Assembly (NCBI GenBank): GCA_900538575.1
Contig: UPZA01000005.1
Location: 1-64,000, forward strand
Direction of reading: 5' to 3'
DNA from: an uncultured Ruminococcus sp.
Lineage (GTDB): Bacteria > Bacillota > Clostridia > Oscillospirales > Ruminococcaceae
Length of the DNA: 64,000 nucleotides
Position numbers and translations under genes: made by a program. Positions 58,228-64,000 of this stretch are shown here, one piece after another. The stretch's first letter is position 1; each line of letters starts with the position of its first letter. Below the pieces are notes generated by a model that had not been told where the DNA came from, did no database searches, and was given only the letters and a program-made list of their open reading frames with translations.

Positions 58228-59496
58228 ATGAAAATTGAAACGCAATGCATTCATGAAGGCTATTCGCCAAAAAACACAGAACCGAGAGTTGTTCCTATAG
58301 TTCAGAGCACTACATATGTATATGATTCGACAGACGATGTGGCGGCGGTATTTGACGATCCTACCAAAAGTCTGATATACTCCAGATTTGAAAATCCTAC
58401 GGTAATGGCGGTTGAAGCAAAGATAGCGGCATTAGAAGGCGGTATCGGAGCTATGGCAACCTCCAGCGGACAGGCGGCTTCGCTGTGTTCAATACTCAAT
58501 ATATGCAGCGCGGGTGACAGCTTTATATCTACGTCTGCTATCTACGGAGGAACCGTAAATCTTTTTGCAGTTACTCTTAAAAAATTCGGTATTGAATGCA
58601 TATTCGTAGATGCCGACGCTCCTTTAGAAGAGCTTCAGAAAGCGGTTAAACCTAATACTAAAGCTGTATTCGGAGAAACACTGGCAAATCCTGCGTTAGC
58701 TGTTTTAGATATAGAAAAGTTTGCGGAATTAGCTCATAGCAACAATCTTCCGCTTATTATAGACAATACATTCCCTACTCCGATTTTATGCCGTCCTATT
58801 GAGCATGGAGCCGATATCGTAGTTCATTCAACTTCTAAATATATGGATGGACATGCTGTTCAGGTAGGAGGAGTTATTGTTGATTCAGGCAAATTTGACT
58901 GGTCATGCGGAAAATTTTCTGATTTTGTAGAGCCGGACGAAAGCTATCATGGAATAAGCTATACTAAGACATATGGAAACAATGCATATATCGTTAAAGC
59001 AAGGATGCAGCTTATGAGAGATTTCGGCTGTTATCCGGCTGCCAATTCGGCTTTCCTCTTAAATCTGGGTTTGGAAACTCTTGCCATAAGAATGAAGCAT
59101 TACTGCGAAAACGCTATGATAGTAGCCGCTCACCTCGAGGCTTCGGATAAGGTTGTTTCAGTGAGTTATCCCGGTCTGAAAAACGATAAATATTATGAAC
59201 TCGGAAGAAAATATTTGCCGGACGGATGCAGCGGCGTTATTTCGTTTACTATAAAGGGAGGAAGAAGCAGCGCCGTCAAATTTATGGATAGCCTGAAGCT
59301 GGCGTCTAATGTAGTACATGTGGCAGATATCAGAACCTGCGTACTTCATCCTGCAAGCGCCACACACAGACAGCTTACTGACGAGCAGTTGGTTGCAGCC
59401 GGTATTGACGGTGGAATGATTCGTTTTTCATGCGGTCTTGAAAATGTAGAAGATATATTAGCAGATATAGATCAAGCATTGGAAAAGCTTGATTGA
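58228..59496 (+). CDS. metY: O-acetylhomoserine sulfhydrylase (Cys/Met metabolism PLP enzyme)
   Basis: A 422-residue PLP enzyme that makes homocysteine from O-acetylhomoserine and sulfide. It starts MKIETQCIHEGYSPKNTEPR and has the PLP lysine Lys204 in VHSTSKYMDGHAVQVGG. The NPALAVLDIEKFAELAH segment and the long insert SYHGISYTKTYGNNAYIVKA are typical of MetY rather than MetB/MetC. ACGGAGG precedes the ATG. No S-box or T-box is visible in the 118-base upstream gap. The gene stands alone with a terminator on each side. Confidence 0.93.
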   Translation: MKIETQCIHEGYSPKNTEPRVVPIVQSTTYVYDSTDDVAAVFDDPTKSLIYSRFENPTVMAVEAKIAALEGGIGAMATSSGQAASLCSILNICSAGDSFISTSAIYGGTVNLFAVTLKKFGIECIFVDADAPLEELQKAVKPNTKAVFGETLANPALAVLDIEKFAELAHSNNLPLIIDNTFPTPILCRPIEHGADIVVHSTSKYMDGHAVQVGGVIVDSGKFDWSCGKFSDFVEPDESYHGISYTKTYGNNAYIVKARMQLMRDFGCYPAANSAFLLNLGLETLAIRMKHYCENAMIVAAHLEASDKVVSVSYPGLKNDKYYELGRKYLPDGCSGVISFTIKGGRSSAVKFMDSLKLASNVVHVADIRTCVLHPASATHRQLTDEQLVAAGIDGGMIRFSCGLENVEDILADIDQALEKLD

Positions 59497-59502
59497 TTAT
59501 AA

Positions 59503-59540
59503 AAAAACCGGTTTTCATTTAGAAAACCGGTTTTTGTTTT
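59503..59540. terminator. Bidirectional terminator between metY and the lipoprotein gene
   Basis: AAACCGGTTTTC and GAAAACCGGTTT, flanked by A- and T-runs, serve two convergent genes. Confidence 0.88.
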
Positions 59541-60183
59541 ATTCTGCTGCTTCTGTGACAGCTTCTGTAATTGCTTCGGTTGTAGCTTCGTCTTCTGACT
59601 GAGTTTCAAGATTAGACTGAGTTGTTTCTGCGGTTTCAGCCTGCGTTGACTCCGGTATATCAGAGCTGTCTACATGGAAATCAGTGAAAACAATTTTAAG
59701 CTCAAGATTAGGCATAGAAAATTCGGATAAGCCGCCGGAGTTATCAAGCTTTAAAGTATATTTTCCCTGCTGGGTTTCACCCTCTATTATCATTAGACCT
59801 TCTTTTTCAGTCGCTTCAATTTCAGGAAGATCTGCCGTGCTGTCTGCGACGTCAATAAATGTAGATATAATAGATTTTATCGGTAGAGCCGTTTTAGGTA
59901 CTGAAAAGCTGAGTCCTTTATAGGAAGCGTCGACTTTATCGTCCCGATAGGATAAAATAACTCCGGAAAGGGTGTTAGGCGAAGAAAATTCTATGTCCCA
60001 GTTAGCCTTGCTGTATTTTCTGAACGATGCGTCCGATTCCTGATCTCCGTATTGTATTTTGGCAGTTACCACAAACGGTTCGTTAAGCTTGGGAGAGAAT
60101 TTGACATTTTTTCCTCCGGACGAACATGCGCACATTGATATTATCAGAAAAACTGATAAAAAAATAGGAATAATTTTTTTCAT
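59539..60183 (-). CDS. Putative lipoprotein
   Basis: A 214-residue protein with a lipoprotein signal peptide: basic start, hydrophobic IIPIFLSVFLIISMCACSSG with a lipobox cysteine near residue 18-20. The body (about 30-175) is a beta-rich domain with no family I recognise; it contains IQYGDQESDASFRKYSKANW and EGETQQGKYTLKLDNSGGLS, suggestive of a lipid- or ligand-binding lipoprotein fold. The C-terminal 40 residues are a Thr/Glu/Ala-rich tail. AAAGGAGC precedes the ATG. It is transcribed alone. Confidence 0.75.
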   Translation of the reverse strand: MKKIIPIFLSVFLIISMCACSSGGKNVKFSPKLNEPFVVTAKIQYGDQESDASFRKYSKANWDIEFSSPNTLSGVILSYRDDKVDASYKGLSFSVPKTALPIKSIISTFIDVADSTADLPEIEATEKEGLMIIEGETQQGKYTLKLDNSGGLSEFSMPNLELKIVFTDFHVDSSDIPESTQAETAETTQSNLETQSEDEATTEAITEAVTEAAE

Positions 60184-60232
60184 ATAAAGCTCCTTTAGTT
60201 TAATTTTTTAAGCTTTACATTCCGTCTTTATT

Positions 60233-61780
60233 TTATTCCTTTTCATATTCTTTAAATATTCCCGTCAGCTCGTCAATTATATCTGTAGGAAGCATTCCTT
60301 GCATAGAACGCTTTACAGCCGCGTTATCCCCTGCCTTTCCATGAATATAAACTCCGGCGTAAGCAGAAATATTTTGCGCTGTAAAGGACGCAATAATTCC
60401 GCTTAAAACATCTCCGCTTCCGCCTTTGCTCATTCCCGGATTACCTGTCGGGCATACATATGCTCTTTCAGGAGATGCAATAATTGTACCGGCTCCCTTT
60501 AAAATGACAGTACAGTGATAATTTTTTGCAAAGCATTTTGAATATTCAAGTCGATCCGACTGGATTTCTGCCGCTGTAACGCCGCATAGCCGTGCCATCT
60601 CTGCTGGGTGGGGAGTCAATGTAATGCTTGACTTTGTTTGTCTAATAATATCTATGCAGTCTGTTATGCAGTTTATTCCGTCTGCGTCCAAAATAATAGG
60701 ACAATTTAAATTTAACAGCAATTTTTTTACCAGAATCCTGCTGTCTTCGCTTACTCCTATTCCGCAGCCGATAAGTACGCATGTGGCTTTTTCTGCTGCT
60801 TGGCGTATCTTTTCATATGCGTCTGACGTATAAGTTCCGTTGGCAGAGGTATCAAGAGGAAGATATACGGCTTCCGGCAATTTCGCGGCAAATTGCGGTA
60901 TATATTGCTTAGGCGTGCATACAGTCAGTAGTCCTACGCCGCATCTGGAGGCGGCGCATGCAGACATTATCGCGGCTCCCGGCATGGATTCACTCCCGCA
61001 GACATTAATAAGACGTCCATAATCTCCTTTGTTGGAATCAGCTTTTCTTTTGGGAATAGATTGCTTAGCGATGTGATCATCGAGTTCTTTTATAGGATAA
61101 TCAAGCGTTTGATAAACTTCAAGAGGTATTCCTATATCTACGCTTACAATATCTCCGCAGAATTCCTTAAGCGGATACTGAGTCGTTCCGAATTTTCGGC
61201 CGCCGAAGGTAACGGTTATATTAGCTTTCAGCATACCTTCGGAAACGGCGCCGGTTTTACAATTACCGCCGCTTGGGACATCGGCAGCGATTTTAAATCC
61301 TTGGCACGCTTTAAAAATACGTTTAATATTATCCGGAAGCTCTCCGTGAAATCCGGTTCCGAAAACGCCGTCTACCTTTATGTCAGCGAAAGAATTTTTA
61401 AGGATATTTAGCATCTCGCTTTCTTCTCTGATAATTGGTATACCCTTTAATTTTTTGAAATTCAGATAAGCAAGCTCGGTTTTTGGTTCTCCGTTTAGAA
61501 GAAGGATTTTAGAATCTATTCTCATTTCCTTAAGCAATATTGCCGAAACGAAACAGTCGCCGGCATTATTTCCATTTCCGCAGAGGAAAATTACTTCCGG
61601 TTTTCTTGAAAGCTTTTTATCGCAGCAGAGAATGTTTATAACTCTTTTAAGTTCAAAGGCAAGAGCCATTCCGGCGTTTTCCATCAGCTTCTCATAGCTT
61701 ACGCCGGATTTATCGGACTCCTGTTCAAGTATTTTCATTTGATTCGGGGTAACAATTATTTCTTTGTGTATCGTTTTCAT
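60233..61780 (-). CDS. nnr: Bifunctional NAD(P)H-hydrate epimerase / ADP-dependent dehydratase
   Basis: A 515-residue two-domain enzyme that repairs hydrated NADH and NADPH. The N-terminal YjeF_N epimerase domain (about 1-220) has FLCGNGNNAGDCFVSAILL. The C-terminal ADP-dependent dehydratase domain (about 235-510) has KGDYGRLINVCGSESMPGAA, ITLTPHPAEMARLCG and PTGNPGMSKGGSGDVLSGII. Length is normal for the fusion. It lies 3 bases after the SseB gene on the minus strand, the last of a three-gene operon. Confidence 0.95.
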   Translation of the reverse strand: MKTIHKEIIVTPNQMKILEQESDKSGVSYEKLMENAGMALAFELKRVINILCCDKKLSRKPEVIFLCGNGNNAGDCFVSAILLKEMRIDSKILLLNGEPKTELAYLNFKKLKGIPIIREESEMLNILKNSFADIKVDGVFGTGFHGELPDNIKRIFKACQGFKIAADVPSGGNCKTGAVSEGMLKANITVTFGGRKFGTTQYPLKEFCGDIVSVDIGIPLEVYQTLDYPIKELDDHIAKQSIPKRKADSNKGDYGRLINVCGSESMPGAAIMSACAASRCGVGLLTVCTPKQYIPQFAAKLPEAVYLPLDTSANGTYTSDAYEKIRQAAEKATCVLIGCGIGVSEDSRILVKKLLLNLNCPIILDADGINCITDCIDIIRQTKSSITLTPHPAEMARLCGVTAAEIQSDRLEYSKCFAKNYHCTVILKGAGTIIASPERAYVCPTGNPGMSKGGSGDVLSGIIASFTAQNISAYAGVYIHGKAGDNAAVKRSMQGMLPTDIIDELTGIFKEYEKE

Positions 61781-61783
61781 ATT

Positions 61784-62932
61784 TTAATTCCTGTAAAACG
61801 GTTGTGAATTTTTAAATACTTTTTCAGCAAATTCAGAATCCGCCGATATAAAATCTATCGGTATTCCATCGGCATGAGGCAAAGCTTTTTCTGCAATTTT
61901 ATTATAAATTTCGGTCGGATTTTCTTTTCCGCCGTAATTTAATGCAACAAGATAGCTTTTATTCCCGTCTTTTACCATCAGCTTAAGATATGCCGAGCTG
62001 ATTTCCTGAAGTTCTTTAAAATAATCTGACATAGCTCTAACCATTTTTACCGGGTATTCCTTTGGCTCGCCAACCATAATTTCCGATTTGCTTTTTTCAG
62101 CTTTCAATGAAATATTTTTTATATCGTTGAGCATGTCGGAGGTCAGAATTATATTTGCCCCGTAGGGGTTTATAACGATGCCGTCCGCTTTGCCTGCAAA
62201 CCTTTGCAAATCCTTAAAATTAGCCGCAAGAACGCTGTAATTTGAATTCATATCATATTTTCTAAGCTCATTCCAGTCTGTAAAAAACGGATAATAGCTT
62301 TTACCTTCGCTGTTTTGAAGTACCGGAAAAGAAACCTCGCTATTTTTTCCAAGCTTGATTTTTCCGGATTTAACTCCGTCGATTTTTAGGTTTCTGGTAT
62401 CTGCGGGTACAATATATTCAGCTTTGAAAATTTCTGTAAACAAAAGCTTCCACATTTCTTCATTTGCAGGATCTTTAGCATTTTCCTGAAAAAACCAGCA
62501 GGCAGTTCTCACCAGCGATGGATTTACGATAAGCCGTGTATCCTTGTTATCAGTTTGCTCCTGCGGTTTTTTTATAATGTCAAAAAGGCTCATTTTTAAA
62601 TAGGTTTGTCCGCTGTCAATTATAATCGTTTCAAAGCCGCTCCGATAAAGGTCGGCCAATAAAGCCATGCGGTATTCGGCAGGGTTTTCCGCTGATCTTA
62701 CATCATAACCCTTCTGTTTTTCGTGAACATAGAATATATCAAAGAAATCCTTTTCTGAAAACAGGTATGCCGTCGCGCTTCCGTTTACGTTTCCAAGATA
62801 ATAGTTGTTTGAAGCGTCGGAAAATGCAGTCCATATTTTTTCAGCAGATTGAATTTCCTTTATAATGCGTGTGTAAAGCTCGGCGTTTTTCTTGCTGTTG
62901 AATTTAACTATCAAGTCCTGTAATACTGACAT
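61784..62932 (-). CDS. SseB-family protein (second copy)
   Basis: A 382-residue soluble protein with duplicated SseB-like segments. The central part has the SseB pattern EYIVPADTRNL, GKNSEVSFPVLQNSEGKSYY, PFFTDWNELRKYD and GIVINPYGANIILTSDML. The C-terminal part (about 275-382, GEPKEYPVKMVRAMSDYF, AYLKLMVKDGNKSYLVALNY) matches the SseB C-terminal domain. Function is undefined. It differs strongly from the SseB protein at 7125. It is the middle gene of an operon with a DUF6106-like protein upstream and nnr downstream. Confidence 0.82.
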   Translation of the reverse strand: MSVLQDLIVKFNSKKNAELYTRIIKEIQSAEKIWTAFSDASNNYYLGNVNGSATAYLFSEKDFFDIFYVHEKQKGYDVRSAENPAEYRMALLADLYRSGFETIIIDSGQTYLKMSLFDIIKKPQEQTDNKDTRLIVNPSLVRTACWFFQENAKDPANEEMWKLLFTEIFKAEYIVPADTRNLKIDGVKSGKIKLGKNSEVSFPVLQNSEGKSYYPFFTDWNELRKYDMNSNYSVLAANFKDLQRFAGKADGIVINPYGANIILTSDMLNDIKNISLKAEKSKSEIMVGEPKEYPVKMVRAMSDYFKELQEISSAYLKLMVKDGNKSYLVALNYGGKENPTEIYNKIAEKALPHADGIPIDFISADSEFAEKVFKNSQPFYRN

Positions 62933-62950
62933 GGTTTTGCTCCTTTTAAA

Positions 62951-63439
62951 TTATTTTTTAAGGTTCCTTGGAAGATAGGGTCTTATGCAGTCCAGAATTT
63001 TTTCATTAGGTGAAAAAATCAGTCTCATACTGCCGTTGGATTCATCTGTTAATTCGGCATAATGGGATTTTTCCGTACCGCCGACGGCTGAAACTGTTGT
63101 TCCGCTGAAAGGCTCTACGGCTTGGGAATATTCTCCGAACGCTGTAAAATTTTTTATATCCGCCGAAATCATGTTCACCCTTTTTCTTTTGGCAATGATC
63201 TTGTCAATGTCAAGAATTCCGTTTGTTACGGTATACTCATATTCGATATTAAGTCCGGTAAAAAGCAGATATATCGCATAAGCCGCGCCTGCGGCAAGAA
63301 TAAAGGTCAGAGGAAAGATAAAGGTCAGATAAAGCAAAAGCGCAACGATAACGCCTCCTCCTGCTAAAACGATAATCTTTTTTATTGAGTCCGAGGAATT
63401 CTGTGTTTTGGTGACAAGCTGTTCTGCAAAAGTATCCAT
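62951..63439 (-). CDS. DUF6106-like small membrane protein
   Basis: A 162-residue protein. It starts MDTFAEQLVTKTQNSSDSIK and has two hydrophobic segments (about 22-65, separated by FPLTF) followed by a cytoplasmic beta-rich domain (YEYTVTNGILDIDKIIAKRK, VNMISADIKNFTAFGEY) ending in SPNEKILDCIRPYLPRNLKK. The TNG-LDIDKI-KRKR pattern is typical of a small Clostridia family I know as DUF6106, without known function. GAAGGAGAG precedes the ATG. It leads the operon with SseB and nnr. Confidence 0.78.
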   Translation of the reverse strand: MDTFAEQLVTKTQNSSDSIKKIIVLAGGGVIVALLLYLTFIFPLTFILAAGAAYAIYLLFTGLNIEYEYTVTNGILDIDKIIAKRKRVNMISADIKNFTAFGEYSQAVEPFSGTTVSAVGGTEKSHYAELTDESNGSMRLIFSPNEKILDCIRPYLPRNLKK

Positions 63440-63513
63440 TTATTATTTCTCTCCTTCGCTATAATAGTTTTGAATAATTATAGCATACTTTTAAAAAACT
63501 TTCAATAAAGGGC

Positions 63514-63542
63514 TTGCATTTTTCTTTAATATTGTTTATAAT
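63514..63542 (+). promoter_or_regulatory. Promoter of the pheS T-box transcript
   Basis: TTGCAT (63514-63519), 17 bases and TATAAT (63537-63542) lie just before the T-box leader. Confidence 0.8.
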
Positions 63543-63552
63543 ATAATAAACA

Positions 63553-63790
63553 CATTGACTGAGAGAGTAGGCAGCGCTTTTTAAAATTCACAGAGAGGAT
63601 GGCCGTAGGCTGAAAGCCGTCCGGTTTTTCGCACTGCTGAAGTTCACTCACGAGTGGCGGTTCCGAAGTAATGATTATTGTAAGTTCCGACGTAATGTCT
63701 GCGTTAAGGACAGGGGAGTGTCGGCTCTTTGTTAATGGGTGGTTTATAAGCAAGCTATGTCTTGTCCTATTATAGGGCAGGGCTTTTTTT
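63553..63790 (+). ncRNA. T-box leader specific for tRNA-Phe
   Basis: The S-turn AGTA (63566-63569), the AGAGAGGA of stem I (about 63592-63599) and the specifier TTC (63643-63645) read as a phenylalanine T-box. The T-box sequence ATGGGTGGTT carries TGGT (63740-63743), which can pair with the ACCA end of an uncharged tRNA. A G-U-rich terminator stem (63759-63783) with a run of seven T ends the leader. Low charged tRNA-Phe would favour read-through into pheS. Confidence 0.88.
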
Positions 63791-63845
63791 ATACCCTTAA
63801 ATATCCATACATCCGGCAGAAATAAAAATTATATGAGGTGATTCA

Positions 63846-64000
63846 ATGAAACAGCAGCTTGAGAATATCGAATCAGCAGCTTTTAAAGAGGTTTTGGAAT
63901 GCGGTTCGATAAAAGGTCTTGAAGATCTTAGAGTAAAATTTCTTGGAAAAAAAGGAGAGCTTACTGCTATTTTAAAGCTGATGGGTAAGCTGTCAGCCGA
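63846..64000 (+). CDS. pheS: Phenylalanine-tRNA ligase alpha subunit, N-terminal part
   Basis: Only the first 51 codons are in the window. They read MKQQLENIESAAFKEVLECG, then a segment ending DLRVKFLGKKGELTAILKLM, the coiled-coil N-terminus of PheS that contacts tRNA. TGAGGTG precedes the ATG. The T-box with a TTC specifier immediately upstream confirms the identity. pheT should follow outside the window. Confidence 0.93.
   Translation, partial: MKQQLENIESAAFKEVLECGSIKGLEDLRVKFLGKKGELTAILKLMGKLSA

Noticed and set aside
63526..63753. 75-codon minus-strand ORF
   Set aside because: It is antisense to the T-box leader, which explains the sequence much better.

Overview
The window reads as a low-GC Gram-positive anaerobe of the class Clostridia. 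A Ruminococcus-like member of the Oscillospiraceae is the best guess: three secreted proteins carry type I dockerin modules (a GH8 glucanase, a DUF4430 protein and a CAP protein), the chromosome encodes dipicolinate synthase, and it has T-box and cobalamin-riboswitch control and near-consensus sigma-A promoters with AGGAGG ribosome binding sites. This assignment is inference from gene content; no rRNA is present.

Positions 1 to about 3,300 are one end of an integrated, mobilizable element. It holds the start of a MOBP-type relaxase, mobC, a cluster of inverted repeats that looks like an oriT, an XRE regulator, a 49-residue ORF and a large serine recombinase. The element sits inside the 3' part of dpaA (spoVFA, dipicolinate synthase subunit A), whose reading frame is host-like up to the junction and then runs into element DNA. 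Two identical 29-bp promoter/operator copies in opposite orientation flank the XRE gene, one firing towards mobC and one towards the recombinase.

From 4.2 to 6.7 kb lies a PadR / DUF1700 / DUF4097 / PspC envelope-stress-type operon followed by a second PadR gene. From 7.1 to 9.0 kb there is an SseB-family gene and a tRNA-Gly/Arg/His cluster. From 9.2 to 15 kb come a dockerin-bearing GH8 enzyme, a HAD phosphatase, a flavin reductase-rubredoxin protein, and the B12-binding radical SAM plus DUF2344 pair. From 15.1 to 24.6 kb is a core block: rplS, two signal peptidases, rbgA, rnhB, yraN, thrC, a phosphoesterase, tig, clpP and clpX. Then follow glgA, a DUF2079 membrane protein, a prohibitin-like SPFH protein and an unusual stand-alone Enzyme I N-terminal protein.

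From 30.1 to 36.9 kb is a complete F-type ATP synthase operon (atpI-B-E-F-H-A-G-D-C). Its c subunit has the two-carboxylate Na+ motif (Glu30 and Glu63). After it come a thioesterase, uvrA-uvrB-radC (minus strand), a pseudouridine synthase, a PHP phosphoesterase, malic enzyme, a TSCPD protein, cardiolipin synthase (probably starting at an AUA codon), an Mrp ATPase and a GH3 glycosidase.

The most interesting region is 51.2 to 55.4 kb. A cobalamin riboswitch with its own promoter controls a secreted DUF4430-dockerin protein and a membrane-anchored alpha/alpha-barrel (prenyltransferase-repeat) protein. DUF4430 resembles the beta domain, and the barrel the alpha domain, of animal transcobalamin/intrinsic factor. 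I propose a split, surface-displayed corrinoid-capture system, one half of it attachable to a scaffoldin. The window closes with a kinase, a zinc-ribbon protein, a dockerin-CAP protein, metY, a lipoprotein, the bifunctional NAD(P)HX repair enzyme, a second SseB protein, a DUF6106-like protein and a T-box-controlled pheS cut by the window edge.
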